This document shows positions 6,962 through 16,232 of a DNA stretch of 64,000 nt, in pieces. The stretch is from Mucilaginibacter sp. KACC 22773 (GTDB lineage Bacteria > Bacteroidota > Bacteroidia > Sphingobacteriales > Sphingobacteriaceae). The stretch is from NCBI RefSeq assembly GCF_028736215.1, contig NZ_CP117883.1, forward strand, positions 124,001 through 188,000. The letters are read 5' to 3'. How positions within the stretch are numbered: position 1 is the first letter of the stretch; each line of letters begins with the position of its first letter. The notes beneath the pieces were generated by a model. That model was not told the origin of the DNA and did no database searches. It worked only from the letters and a program-made list of their open reading frames with translations. A program made the translations under genes and the position numbers.

Positions 6962-7792
6962 ATGAGTGAAGAATTTTACGGGCAAATTTTCATCAAGCAG
7001 CAAAAGCTTGAGTACGTGCCGTCTAACAGGGAAATTACCAGGTGGGCGCTGCGCGTTATTCATTTGCTATACCCGGAACAAACAGCAAAAACCTTTTCGA
7101 CGGTTGAAGAGCTGAAGTCTGAATTTGTGCTGCTGGAAGCCGAGCTTTACCATATTATGGAGGCCACAAGTGCATGCGCCGATTGTGACAACAAAAAACG
7201 TGCTGCCGGTTTTTTTGAATCCCTGCCCCTGCTTTACCAGGTTTTAAATACCGATATACAGGCTATATTTAACGGCGACCCAGCTGCGCGCAGCGAATTT
7301 GAGGTGATACGTACCTATCCCGGTTTTTTTGCCATCTCGCTTTACAGATTGGCTCATGCCTTATATACCCGCGATGTTCCCTTGATTCCGAGGATCCTCA
7401 CCGAATATGCCCATTCTAAAACCGGTATCGATATCCACCCGGCAGCTGTTATAGGCGATTATTTTTACATTGATCATGGCACCGGCATTGTAATTGGCGA
7501 AAGCTGCACCATCGGCGCTCACGTTAAATTATACCAGGGGGTTACCCTTGGAGCTTTAAGTGTTGATAAAAGTATGGCTTTTACCAAACGCCACCCCACG
7601 GTAGAAGACAATGTGGTTATATACTCCGGCGCTACTATATTAGGCGGCGAAACCGTGATAGGCAGCAACAGTATTGTTGGAGGCAATGTGTGGCTAACCA
7701 AAAGCCTGCCGCCAAATTCAAGGGTGTATCATACGCCAAGCATCCGTATCCTGAAAAAATTAACCCGGCGTATTTTTGGCGAGCAAAAATAA
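6962..7792 (+). CDS. cysE: Serine O-acetyltransferase
   Basis: A 276-residue enzyme making O-acetylserine from serine and acetyl-CoA, the first step of cysteine synthesis. An alpha-helical N-terminal part (1-150) precedes a left-handed beta-helix of hexapeptide repeats (about 155-250: HPAAVIGDYFYIDHGTGIVIGE, IGAHVKLYQGVTLGALS). The DHGTGIVIGE segment (171-180) carries the family's active-site histidine. A short basic tail follows. Length fits the EpsC/CysE type of this phylum. It looks monocistronic. Confidence 0.92.
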   Translation: MSEEFYGQIFIKQQKLEYVPSNREITRWALRVIHLLYPEQTAKTFSTVEELKSEFVLLEAELYHIMEATSACADCDNKKRAAGFFESLPLLYQVLNTDIQAIFNGDPAARSEFEVIRTYPGFFAISLYRLAHALYTRDVPLIPRILTEYAHSKTGIDIHPAAVIGDYFYIDHGTGIVIGESCTIGAHVKLYQGVTLGALSVDKSMAFTKRHPTVEDNVVIYSGATILGGETVIGSNSIVGGNVWLTKSLPPNSRVYHTPSIRILKKLTRRIFGEQK

Positions 7793-8000
7793 TTGACCGG
7801 CAGGCAATCGCGTTTAAATCTTTTTAAGAAATTCCTGTTAGATGGTATATTCAACCGGTAGTGTCAATCAATTTGAGGAAAAGGGATAAAATTTATCTCG
7901 TGCGAAGCCGCAAAGCAATTTGCCTTTTTTCTTGATATATTTTATATTAATTTATTTCACACACATTAAAGTGTACCACCCCGTACCAGGGTGTTTCAGG

Positions 8001-8014
8001 GTGTACCGGTACAC
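8001..8014. promoter_or_regulatory. Perfect palindrome GTGTACCGGTACAC
   Basis: A 14-bp perfect dyad between serine acetyltransferase and the YiaA gene, in a context of repeated GTGTACC words. It could be a regulator binding site or part of a dispersed repeat. Neither flanking gene has its start near it (both end toward it), which favours a repeat. Confidence 0.35.
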
Positions 8015-8400
8015 ACACCCGCAATTAAACCCATTCGCCCTTTGACGCAGTGTTGTGCGACTGCACGCGGAAGGACCGCTTGTGATTTAGTAACCCCTCT
8101 TCCGCAATAGGGATAGAAGTGGGTACCGGCCCCGCGCGTAATGCCTGCAGGCGTATGAACGCATAGCCCGGACCGCAGGTATTGCCCGGGAAAAGAATCA
8201 AGAGACAAGAATCAGGAATCAGGATTTTTAATACGTAAATATTTTCCTTCAGCACTTTTTAGTATCAAGTAGCAAGATTTTGAAGGGGGGAAAAGTGAAA
8301 AACAATATCGAACACTGAATATCGAATGTCCAACACCGAGATTTTCGGTTCGTTATTCGAAATTGGATATTCGGCGTTCGATATTGAATTCATTTAAAAG

Positions 8401-8435
8401 CCCCGCAGGCCTTGTTAAACAAGGGCGCTGCGGGG
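8401..8435 (-). terminator. Intrinsic terminator of the YiaA-like gene
   Basis: Arms CCCCGCAG and CTGCGGGG enclose an inner CCTTGT/ACAAGG stem, followed on the minus strand by CTTTTAAATG. It lies 15 bp after the stop codon of the gene at 8450-8920. Confidence 0.7.
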
Positions 8436-8449
8436 TGGTAACCGCTACG

Positions 8450-8920
8450 TTACAGTTCTTTATCGTCTATCAGTTTGGCGTCGCGGGTGTTTTTTTGTAC
8501 GGCAATGGCCGAGAACATGCTGAGGCAAAAGGCCATGGCGTAGAAGCCTTTCTCGCTTCGGGCCAGGTCGGTATTCCACAGGCCGATGGTTAATAAAACC
8601 ATGGCTGCGATGGTGGCAAACCAGCTGAGGCCGTAGTACAGGTCGGTAACGGCCAACCCTTCGGACCTGTCCCTTACGCTTTTTTGTACCGAGATAACGG
8701 CGAATAAACCAAATAATAGGATGGTGAAATAATAGCCTTTTTCGTTCAGCTGTATAGTGGCGTTCCATAAGCCTACGCAGTAACCTATTACGCCCACCAA
8801 TAAGGCAAACCACGAGGCCCCTATAAAGGCGGCGGTGGGTTTTAATGGGTTTCTTTTAATCTTGTCGCCATATTTTCCAAAGGCTGAATTTTCGTCTGTT
8901 TTGTTTTGTAGCGGTTCCAT
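8450..8920 (-). CDS. YiaA/YiaB-family inner-membrane protein
   Basis: A 156-residue membrane protein with two copies of the YiaAB unit: each has two hydrophobic helices linked by a short loop (AAFIGASWFALLVGVIGYCVGLWN.., then YGLSWFATIAAMVLLTIGLWN..), each followed by a charged VQKxxRD end (VQKSVRD and VQKNTRD). I chose the ATG at 8920 (MEPLQNKTDENS): the 20 extra residues of the longer frame are not membrane-like or conserved in type. Function unknown; the family is common and usually single-gene, as here. Confidence 0.85.
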   Translation of the reverse strand: MEPLQNKTDENSAFGKYGDKIKRNPLKPTAAFIGASWFALLVGVIGYCVGLWNATIQLNEKGYYFTILLFGLFAVISVQKSVRDRSEGLAVTDLYYGLSWFATIAAMVLLTIGLWNTDLARSEKGFYAMAFCLSMFSAIAVQKNTRDAKLIDDKEL

Positions 8921-9053
8921 GTTTGTGTTGTTTTGGTTGTTAATATGGAAGCAAATGTGCGATGTAAAACCGGCCTGCAAAAATCATATTATGTAAATTA
9001 CTGACGATATAATTTGCTAATTAATGTACATTTACCAGCATTAACACATTGAT

Positions 9054-10547
9054 ATGGACTCACTATCGGAACTGGTTAATCTGCTCAATAATACCGATAA
9101 AACACTATTTCGGCAGTTTTTGCAGCGCAAAAACAAAAGGGACGACGTAAAAAACCTGGCCTTACTTGATTTAATAGAAACTGACGATATAGCTGGCATA
9201 AATAAACTATACAAGCCCGAAAAAAATAAAGATGCTTACCATGCTTTACGCAAAAGGCTGCAGGATAATTTGCTGCTGTTTTTATCGCAAAAAACCTTCG
9301 AAAGCAGCCACGCCGAAACTTACGACGCCTTGCGCCTGGTGGTGGTAGGGCGTTTTTTGTTAGAGAATGATGTGCATAAGGTAGCCTTTAAATGTTTGGA
9401 CAAGGCCGAAAAGCTGGCCAGCCATTTGGAGCAGTTTAATTTATTAAATGAGCTTTTATTGTTGAAACTGCAATATGCCCATTTGGAGGGGGCCGAAGAC
9501 CTGGATGCCCTCACCGCGCGCTTTATGCAGAACCAGTTGCACATGCAGCGCGAGGCTAAGTTGAACATGGCCTATGCCTTTTTGCGGCAGGAACTACAGG
9601 CGATAAACCTGCAAGGGAAGATAGTGAATTTAACCAGCCTGGTGATCACCACCATCAGGAAATACAAAATCTCGGCCCAGGACCTGATGACCTATAAATC
9701 CATCTACCAGATCCTTTTCATCGCCAATGAGTACGCGGCGATACAGCAAAATTATGGGCTGATAGAGCGCTATGTTAAACGCACGGATCAGTTTATGCAG
9801 GGCCAGGCGGGTAAAAAGCAGTCGTACCTGTTTTATCATATCTCTATCCTGTACTTTTTGGCCAACTTTCACCTGCGGCAAAAGGATTTTGCCAGGAGCG
9901 TATCCTGGTTAAAAGAAATGATGGATCTGATGGAAACGGATAGCCGTTACTATGCGGTGTTTTATTTACGTTACCAGTTATTGCGTGCCCTTACCCTGTT
10001 TTTTACGGGTTTTGCCCACGATGCCATAGGGATATTGCAGGAATCGCTTGCCAAAACCAACGCCAGGAGCAAACCGGAAGACATAGAAGATGTGCGCATA
10101 TGCCTGGCCATGTTTTTGGCGCTGTGCAACAACCAGCAAAGCTTAAAGCAACTCATGTTACTTACCCGAACCGATGCCTGGTACGAAAAAAAGATGGGCA
10201 TGTTATGGACCATCCGCAAAAACCTGATGGAAATTCTGGTGCATGCGCAGTTCTCCAACATCGATGTTGCCATGTCGCGGCTAACCAGTTTTAGGCGGCG
10301 GTATAAGAAGTACCTGCTGAAAACGTCGGAGGAGCGGGTGCTGTTATTTTTGAAGCTGGTTGAAAAATACCTTCAAAAACCCGATGTGGTTTTTGAAACC
10401 ACCTATCGCGACCAGGTTTTAAACCTGCTTGATAAGCCGGAAAATAACGACATTTTCACCTTAAGCTTTATAGCCTGGCTGATAGCACGGCGGGAGAAAA
10501 AAACAGCTTACGAAGTGGCGCTGACGCTGGTACAGGATAATAACTAA
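9054..10547 (+). CDS. Helical-repeat protein of unknown function
   Basis: A 497-residue soluble protein, almost all alpha-helical, with many leucine-rich amphipathic helices (LSELVNLLNNTDKTLFRQFL at the start, DALRLVVVGRFLLENDVHKV, GLIERYVKRTDQFMQ) typical of TPR-like solenoids. No signal peptide, membrane segment or catalytic motif. Proteins of this size and type occur across the Bacteroidota without known function. It is divergent from the YiaA gene and not in an obvious operon. Confidence 0.7.
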   Translation: MDSLSELVNLLNNTDKTLFRQFLQRKNKRDDVKNLALLDLIETDDIAGINKLYKPEKNKDAYHALRKRLQDNLLLFLSQKTFESSHAETYDALRLVVVGRFLLENDVHKVAFKCLDKAEKLASHLEQFNLLNELLLLKLQYAHLEGAEDLDALTARFMQNQLHMQREAKLNMAYAFLRQELQAINLQGKIVNLTSLVITTIRKYKISAQDLMTYKSIYQILFIANEYAAIQQNYGLIERYVKRTDQFMQGQAGKKQSYLFYHISILYFLANFHLRQKDFARSVSWLKEMMDLMETDSRYYAVFYLRYQLLRALTLFFTGFAHDAIGILQESLAKTNARSKPEDIEDVRICLAMFLALCNNQQSLKQLMLLTRTDAWYEKKMGMLWTIRKNLMEILVHAQFSNIDVAMSRLTSFRRRYKKYLLKTSEERVLLFLKLVEKYLQKPDVVFETTYRDQVLNLLDKPENNDIFTLSFIAWLIARREKKTAYEVALTLVQDNN

Positions 10548-10770
10548 GCGCAATAATATCCGTGGGCGTGGTGCGTCGAATCGTAGCCATGCGGTATACG
10601 TCCCCGCCCAGCCAGAATTTCGCAAAAATTTATCATGCAAGGCCCATCTCAATTTCGGGGCTCCCGGATGTCTCCCTTCCATGGTGGTCATGAGGAGGCT
10701 ATTGTTTAGCTAAAGTCATATCTGTCGCGCCGTTTCGCATACCTGCCTGGTTTAGGTTTAAATTTGTGAT
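10548..10770. repeat. Spacer with a diverged dispersed repeat
   Basis: The block 10576-10650 (GTAGCCATGCGGTATACGTC..CAGAATTTCGC..ATCATGC) resembles 3140-3210 and 2727-2775. TAAATTTG at 10759-10766 fits a -7 promoter element, only 4 bp before the start codon of the next gene. Confidence 0.4.
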
Positions 10771-11781
10771 ATGAGTTTAAAAACATTGGATAAGCTGGCT
10801 TATTCGGTACTGGATTTGGCTACTGTAGTTGAGGGGCACCCCATTGCCGATACTTACCATAACAGCCTGCAAAACGCGCGGCAGGCCGAGCAGCTGGGCT
10901 ATACCCGTTACTGGTTTGCCGAGCATCATAATATGATTAGTGTGGCCAGTTCGGCCACGTCGTTATTGATTGGTTATGTGGCGGGCAATACGCAGGCCAT
11001 CCGCGTGGGTTCGGGCGGCATTATGCTGCCGAATCATTCGCCGCTGGTGGTGGCCGAGCAGTTTGGCACCCTGGCTACCCTTTACCCCAACCGGATTGAC
11101 CTTGGCCTTGGCCGCGCTCCCGGCACCGACCAGGTAACCGCTATGGCCATCAGGGGCGAGAATATGAACGCGTCGTTTTACTTCCCCCGGGATGTGGAGG
11201 TGCTGCAAAAATATTTTTCGGCCGATAATGCCGACGCCAAAGTCCGCGCTATCCCAGGCGAGGGGCTGGATATACCAATATGGATATTAGGTTCGAGCAC
11301 GGATAGCGCCAGGCTTGCCGCGGCCAAGGGTTTGCCCTATGCCTTCGCCAGTCACTTTGCGCCTGCTTACTTTAAGGAGGCCATTAAAATATACCGCGAT
11401 AATTTTAAACCATCGGCAGTATTGCAGCAGCCCTACGTAATGGCCTGCGTAAACGTAGTAGCCGCCGATACCGACGAGGAAGCCGAATACCTGGCCACCA
11501 GCGTAAAGCAAATGTTTATGGGCATTGTTACCGGCAAACGCCGCCTGCTGCAACCCCCGGTTGAAAGTATGGCCCACATCTGGAACGTGTTTGAAGAAGA
11601 AGCCGTGATGCAGATGCTGGCCTACTCGTTCATAGGCAGCAAGCAAAAAATTACCGCCATGCTAACCGATTTTGTGGCAGAAAACGGGGTGGATGAGATT
11701 ATGGCAACATCGCATATTTATGATCATGAAGCGAAGCTGAAATCGTACAGGTTGTTTGCGGAGGTGGTGAGTGGAGAGTAG
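10771..11781 (+). CDS. LLM-class flavin-dependent oxidoreductase (luciferase-like)
   Basis: A 336-residue TIM-barrel flavoprotein of the bacterial luciferase-like family, subgroup close to YhbW. Visible are QLGYTRYWFAEHHNM (about 40-54), the GNTQAIRVGSGGIMLPNHSPL strand, EQFGTLATLYPNRIDLGLGRAPG and, later, WILGSSTDSARLAAAKGLPYAFASHFAP. Such enzymes use reduced flavin and often oxygen; the substrate is unknown. The start codon lies directly after a -7-like TAAATTTG, so the transcript may be leaderless. Monocistronic. Confidence 0.88.
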   Translation: MSLKTLDKLAYSVLDLATVVEGHPIADTYHNSLQNARQAEQLGYTRYWFAEHHNMISVASSATSLLIGYVAGNTQAIRVGSGGIMLPNHSPLVVAEQFGTLATLYPNRIDLGLGRAPGTDQVTAMAIRGENMNASFYFPRDVEVLQKYFSADNADAKVRAIPGEGLDIPIWILGSSTDSARLAAAKGLPYAFASHFAPAYFKEAIKIYRDNFKPSAVLQQPYVMACVNVVAADTDEEAEYLATSVKQMFMGIVTGKRRLLQPPVESMAHIWNVFEEEAVMQMLAYSFIGSKQKITAMLTDFVAENGVDEIMATSHIYDHEAKLKSYRLFAEVVSGE

Positions 11782-11796
11782 TGGAACGGCGGCGAA

Positions 11797-11969
11797 GACT
11801 CACCCGCCCAACGCTTCGCTGGGGCACCCTCTCTTCAACTTCCGTGGAAAGAGGGGCTTGAAATTTTATTTTTTATTTTTTTTCTGTAATGTATTGATAT
11901 TGAGCATTTATACCCCTCTTTCCGGCGAAGCCGAAGAGAGGGTGGCGGGCGCAGCCTCGCCGGGTGAGT
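11797..11969. repeat. GACTCACCC palindromic repeat, copy B
   Basis: Arms begin GACTCACCCGCC and end GGGTGAGT; inner blocks CACCCTCTC and GAGAGGGTG pair around an AT-rich loop that includes AAAGAGGGG and CCCCTCTTT. Related to 2817-3143 and 23694-23828. It lies between convergent genes and may act as a two-way terminator. Confidence 0.75.
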
Positions 11970-12018
11970 ATTAGCCGGCGTTCAAAAGTCTTGATTCTTA
12001 ACTCTTGATTCTTCCCCA

Positions 12019-12807
12019 CTAAGCGTTAGCCAGCGCTCTATCCAAATGCGTGTACCCGCCGTCGACGTATACCAGTTGGCCGGTGGTGTGGCTGGATACG
12101 GGCGAGAGCAGGAAGGCAGTGGTGTTGGCCAGTTCTTCGGCGGTGGTCATACGGTTACCCAGGGGGATTTTTGATTGAATTTCTTGTAGTTTGGCTTCCG
12201 GGTCGGCCATTTTGTTTAGCCAGGTTTCGTACAGTGGGGTCCAGCACTCGGCCACCACAACGGCGTTTACACGGATGCCATATTTCAACAGCTCCACAGC
12301 CCATTCGCGGGTTAAAGCGTTACGCCCGCCGTTTGCCGCGGCGTATCCCGAGGTATGACCCTGTCCGGTGTCGGCAGTTTTGGAGGTGATATTGACGATA
12401 GCACCTTTGGATTTGATGAGTTCGGGTAGGGCATAATGGGCCATCAGGTAATAGTGTACCACATTTTTATGCAGCGATGCTATGAAGGCTTCGTAGTTGC
12501 CATCTTCCAGGCCTACACCATCATTTACGCCGGCGTTATTTACCAGGCCATCTATACGACCATATTTATCTATGGTTGCATCAATGGCATTTTGGTTAGC
12601 CTTAGGATCGGTAAGTTCGGCGGCAACCTGGAATGCCCTGCCACCGGCGGCTTCAATTTCACGAACCACTTTAAGGTTATCCGCCTCGCTGCGGCCTATA
12701 ATAACCGGGATGGCGCCCTCGGCAGCCAAAACTTTCACAATGCCCTCGCCTATGCCTTTTGCGCCGCCTGTTACTATAATTACTTTATCTGTGAGTTGTA
12801 AATTCAT
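12019..12807 (-). CDS. SDR-family sugar dehydrogenase, probable L-fucose/D-arabinose 1-dehydrogenase
   Basis: A 262-residue NAD(P)-dependent Rossmann enzyme: TGGAKGIG (13-20), NNAG (90-93), Ser142, Tyr155 and the C-terminal YVDGGYTHLDRA. It would oxidise the aldose at C1 to the lactone. The usual YxxxK motif reads Y155-A-A-A-N159, so the catalytic lysine is replaced by asparagine (codon AAC at 12331-12333). It is the last gene of the GH172/FAH/DUF6786/FucP unit, 33 bp after the transporter. Substrate is inferred from the operon and family; activity is uncertain because of the Lys-to-Asn change. Confidence 0.78.
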   Translation of the reverse strand: MNLQLTDKVIIVTGGAKGIGEGIVKVLAAEGAIPVIIGRSEADNLKVVREIEAAGGRAFQVAAELTDPKANQNAIDATIDKYGRIDGLVNNAGVNDGVGLEDGNYEAFIASLHKNVVHYYLMAHYALPELIKSKGAIVNITSKTADTGQGHTSGYAAANGGRNALTREWAVELLKYGIRVNAVVVAECWTPLYETWLNKMADPEAKLQEIQSKIPLGNRMTTAEELANTTAFLLSPVSSHTTGQLVYVDGGYTHLDRALANA

Positions 12808-12840
12808 GGTATATGGGTATTCGTTGTAAAATTTTTATTG

Positions 12841-14118
12841 TTAGTGGGATACGGTAAGTTTCACCTCTTTCACTTTTAAATTGCGCATGGCAAAGTAAAA
12901 AACAAACAAAAAGCAGGCCGCCGGTACCAGGTACGCAATCTGGATATTGGTCATATCAGATAATTTGCCCATTATCGGCGGGAAAATAGCACCGCCTACT
13001 ATAGCCATGATCACCAGTGATGAACCCTCTTTGGTTTTGGCCCCCAATCCGCGGATACTTAACGAGAATATAGTAGGGAACATGATGGACATAAAAAACT
13101 CTACCCCAATTAACGCGTAAACCGGGAACTTACCGTGTAAAAACACCGAAAGCACAATAAGTGCCACATTGGTGATACCATAAATAGCCAGCAGTTTTAC
13201 CGGGTTGATAAATGTCATCAGGAAAGTGCCAATAAACCGGCCTGCCAGAAATGCAAAAAGGGCCATAGTAAGGTAATTATTGGCCGCTGCCTCATCTACG
13301 CCCGCTACTCTTTCAGAAAAACGGATTAGAAAACTTCCTACACAGGCCTGCCCGCCTACATAAAAAAATTGCGCTACTACCCCAAACCTTAAACCTTTTT
13401 CGTTCAATAAGTCGGCAATACGCTCCAAAAAAGTGCGGTCTTCGTGCTGTGGCAGGCCTTCGCCTTCTTCAACAATTTCGGGCAAATGCGTACGCCATAA
13501 CAAGATAGCCACTATAAGCACTGTAACTGCGATGATCAGGAAGGGCAATTGTACGGATGCAGCCTCTTTATTTAAATAGTTATTCAGTTGAAGTGATGAC
13601 ATGGCCTTCTCCTGGTCGGGCGTAAGCACTTTGCCCGATAGTATAGCCTTGCCTCCTAAATAAGATGCCAATACCGCTGCAAGGCCGTTAAACGTTTGTG
13701 CAAAGTTTATACGTTGCGTAGCACTCTCCGGATCTCCTAATACGCTGATGTATGGATTGGCCGCGGTTTCTAAAAAGGCAGCACCCGAAAATATGATGAA
13801 CAACGCCCCCAGGAAAAACGCGTAGTTACGCACAATTGATGCCGGGAAAAACAGGAATGCACCAACCGAAAAAAGGATTAAACCAAACAGGATGCCCCCT
13901 TTATAACCATAACGTTTCATAAACTGGGCAGCTGGTATCGGCAACAAAAAGTAAGCAAAATACGCCGCGGAATCTACCAGTGATGATTGCAGATCACTTA
14001 GCTGGCAGGCTTTTTTTAAGTGCGGTATCAGTATCGGGTTAAGATTTAACGCAAAGCCCCAGATAAAGAACAGGGATGTTATTAAGACCACAGCAAGCGT
14101 ATTTTTATTTTTCGACAT
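12841..14118 (-). CDS. fucP: Sugar:proton symporter of the FucP family (MFS)
   Basis: A 425-residue major facilitator protein with 12 hydrophobic helices. The family signatures are the start helix LITSLFFIWGFALNLNPILI, then QSSLVDSAAYFAYFLLPIPA, FLETAANPYISVLGDPESATQRINFAQ (typical of FucP/GluP) and the late FPTIFSLSIRGLG. FucP imports L-fucose and also D-arabinose. It lies between the DUF6786 lipoprotein gene and the SDR gene in one transcription unit. Specificity is inferred. Confidence 0.85.
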   Translation of the reverse strand: MSKNKNTLAVVLITSLFFIWGFALNLNPILIPHLKKACQLSDLQSSLVDSAAYFAYFLLPIPAAQFMKRYGYKGGILFGLILFSVGAFLFFPASIVRNYAFFLGALFIIFSGAAFLETAANPYISVLGDPESATQRINFAQTFNGLAAVLASYLGGKAILSGKVLTPDQEKAMSSLQLNNYLNKEAASVQLPFLIIAVTVLIVAILLWRTHLPEIVEEGEGLPQHEDRTFLERIADLLNEKGLRFGVVAQFFYVGGQACVGSFLIRFSERVAGVDEAAANNYLTMALFAFLAGRFIGTFLMTFINPVKLLAIYGITNVALIVLSVFLHGKFPVYALIGVEFFMSIMFPTIFSLSIRGLGAKTKEGSSLVIMAIVGGAIFPPIMGKLSDMTNIQIAYLVPAACFLFVFYFAMRNLKVKEVKLTVSH

Positions 14119-14155
14119 AGTTGTTTTTTGTTATAATTGGTTTATTGGGTTGCTT

Positions 14156-15367
14156 TTATTTTAATGCTGATGTAATATCTTTTATTGAAACACCCAGCGT
14201 TTTCAGGGCGATGGTGTTAAGCGCTTTTTCGTCCCCGGTAAAGTGGAACACGCTGTGCCTGTGTGTTAATTTTTGACCTGGTTTTAAAAACGCGGCGGGC
14301 GATACACTTTCAATTTCGTAAAAAGGGCCCATCTGTTTGCCATCTGCCAGCGGGCCATCGTTATAGGCGTTTACGGCATCGCCGCTGAAGGGGGCGACAT
14401 CGGTTTTCCACTCCTGGTTAAGGTATTTGGCGCTGCTGTCAATATCAAAAACCGTGATGGTTAACACCCGGTTACTGCCATCATAGCTTCCGGCCATGTT
14501 TTTGGCCCGGTTTGGCGGGATGCCCAGCTTGCCGCGCGATTTGCCATCGGCTTTAAACAACAGGATGCCTTTGTTGTAGGTGATGCGGTCGTTAGCAATC
14601 TCGCCAAAGTAATTGGTGGTGGCAACCTTACCGGTGGCGTTATCTACGTAAGGCACCACTATAACTGTTTTGGGCGATGGGGTAAACATATCAAGGTTCC
14701 ATAGGCAGGGCGCGCCGGTGGTTTCGTCCCAGGCTGTGCTGCCTGTGTTGGTAATGGTGTTTATGGTGCTGAAGCCAACCAGTTTTATAGCAGAATCAGG
14801 GCTGATGCCCAGCAACCGGTTAATCACTTCGGGTTCCATGATCTCGATATCCCTGTCGAGTTTGATATCCAGCTGAGTTCCCGCGTAGTTTTGCAGCCGG
14901 GTACTTTTACTCATGGATACCTTTTTATCCGATGAGGAAACCAATTCCCAGCTTTCGTTATCAACTGCGGCCGGGGTGTGCCAGTTGGCAAATTCCATTT
15001 TGGTACCTGGTTTAAAGAACAGCGAGAACCTGCCGCCCTCGGGGCCGAGCCAAAGCCTGTCTTCGCCGCCAAAAGCGTTCATGTGCGGGTCGGGCTGTTT
15101 AAGATCAAAGGTTTCGTATTTTATCCAGCCGAAGCTTTTGCCGTCAAAACCATCAGCGGTGGAGGTAAATACTTTAGCTTGGTATTTGGGAGATACTGCT
15201 ACCATACCCAAACCATTGTTGGTTTTTAAAATAACGATACTATCATGATGCAATAAAAAATTAAGGTCAAATATAAAGCTGCCTTTGGGTGCCTTGGGCA
15301 TCATCTCCTTGCACGATGTAAGCGCTACTATTGTTAAAACAAACACTAAAACTTTACCTCCCTTCAT
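14156..15367 (-). CDS. DUF6786-family lipoprotein (sugar-operon associated)
   Basis: About 403 residues. I chose the ATG at 15367 (MKGGKVLVFVLTIVALTSC), which gives a lipoprotein signal with lipobox LTSC and leaves a 4-bp gap to the FAH gene; the longer frame would overlap that gene. The body, with NAFGGEDRLWLGPEGGRFSLFF, TGAPCLWNLDMFTPSP and NAYNDGPLADGKQMGPFYEIE, matches what I know as DUF6786, beta-rich and possibly an aldose-epimerase-like fold. It should sit on a membrane facing the periplasm. A mutarotase role on the released sugar is a guess. Confidence 0.72.
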   Translation of the reverse strand: MKGGKVLVFVLTIVALTSCKEMMPKAPKGSFIFDLNFLLHHDSIVILKTNNGLGMVAVSPKYQAKVFTSTADGFDGKSFGWIKYETFDLKQPDPHMNAFGGEDRLWLGPEGGRFSLFFKPGTKMEFANWHTPAAVDNESWELVSSSDKKVSMSKSTRLQNYAGTQLDIKLDRDIEIMEPEVINRLLGISPDSAIKLVGFSTINTITNTGSTAWDETTGAPCLWNLDMFTPSPKTVIVVPYVDNATGKVATTNYFGEIANDRITYNKGILLFKADGKSRGKLGIPPNRAKNMAGSYDGSNRVLTITVFDIDSSAKYLNQEWKTDVAPFSGDAVNAYNDGPLADGKQMGPFYEIESVSPAAFLKPGQKLTHRHSVFHFTGDEKALNTIALKTLGVSIKDITSALK

Positions 15368-15371
15368 GATA

Positions 15372-16232
15372 TCATTGTTTATGTTTTGGATTAATACCAA
15401 TAGTATTGATCATGGTACCGACGTGGTCTATAGTAATATAAACCTCGTCGCCCACCTGCAAAGTAAATGTTGGCGGTGGCACGAGGCAGGTACCCGTCAT
15501 GAGGTAACAGCCCTGCGGAAAATCGCACTCGGCATATAAATAGCCCGCCAGTTCGGTAAAGGAGCGTTTAATGCGCGATATGGTAGTTTCATCCTGGTAC
15601 ACCGCAGCGCCATCCCTTTTGATGAGCAGTTTGATGGCCGAATCAGCAGGCAATGGCTCCGCACTTACATATAAGCAAGGGCCGAGCGCGGCACTTTTTT
15701 CGTAGATTTTGGCTTGCGGCAGGTACAGGGCATTTTCGCCCTCAATACTGCGCGAACTCATATCGTTGCCAATGGTATAGCCCTGGATATTGCCTTTGCT
15801 GTTGATGTACAGCGTCAGTTCGGGTTCCGGCACGTTCCATTCAGAATCTTTGCGGATGTACACCTCGCCGCCATGGCCACTTACCCGGTAGTGCGTGGCT
15901 TTAAAAAACAGTTCGGGCCGGGGGGCATCATAAACCTTATCGTACAAACTGGCCCCGCCCGAGCTTTCCGATTCTTCCATCCGGGCGTCGCGGCTTTTTA
16001 AATAGGTTACACCGGCCGCCCAAACCTCCTGCGTGCCAATGGGCGGCAGCGCCTGGCTGTTGGTAAATTCCTGGTGTACACCGGCGGTCAACGGTGTAGT
16101 GTCGTCAATAACGGATTGCAGGTAGGCGGCCAGGTTATCGCGGTTTACCAGTTTATCCCAGCTGTCATCAATAATGTAAGCGGCACCTTCATGCTCCAGG
16201 AGGATGCCTTTGGCAATTTTGTATAGCTTCAT
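15372..16232 (-). CDS. Fumarylacetoacetate hydrolase-family enzyme, probable 2-keto-3-deoxy-sugar-acid dehydratase/hydrolase
   Basis: A 286-residue cytoplasmic enzyme of the FAH superfamily. The metal-binding acidic residues are in VPEPELTLYI and YTIGNDMSSRSIEGENALYLPQAK. The EVWAAGVTYLKSRDARMEES segment is of the type seen in 2-keto-3-deoxy-D-arabinonate dehydratase (KdaD), which makes alpha-ketoglutarate semialdehyde; 2,4-diketo-3-deoxy-L-fuconate hydrolases are the alternative. Its start codon overlaps the stop of the GH172 gene by one base (TGATG), so the two are translationally coupled. Exact reaction inferred. Confidence 0.8.
   Translation of the reverse strand: MKLYKIAKGILLEHEGAAYIIDDSWDKLVNRDNLAAYLQSVIDDTTPLTAGVHQEFTNSQALPPIGTQEVWAAGVTYLKSRDARMEESESSGGASLYDKVYDAPRPELFFKATHYRVSGHGGEVYIRKDSEWNVPEPELTLYINSKGNIQGYTIGNDMSSRSIEGENALYLPQAKIYEKSAALGPCLYVSAEPLPADSAIKLLIKRDGAAVYQDETTISRIKRSFTELAGYLYAECDFPQGCYLMTGTCLVPPPTFTLQVGDEVYITIDHVGTMINTIGINPKHKQ

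Larger units (their letters stand above)
7793..8449. other. Gene-free region with palindromes
   Basis: No credible gene. It contains a perfect 14-bp palindrome GTGTACCGGTACAC (8001-8014) set among related GTGTACC/CCGTACC words (7972-8020), a GC-rich segment 8040-8200 with short dyads, and AT-rich imperfect repeats of ATATTCGAA type (8300-8395). The reading frames over it lack family features and are shadows. Confidence 0.6.

Noticed and set aside
7996..8255. Small minus-strand reading frames in the 7.8-8.4 kb gap
   Set aside because: They follow GC-rich palindromes, overlap each other and show no protein-like composition.
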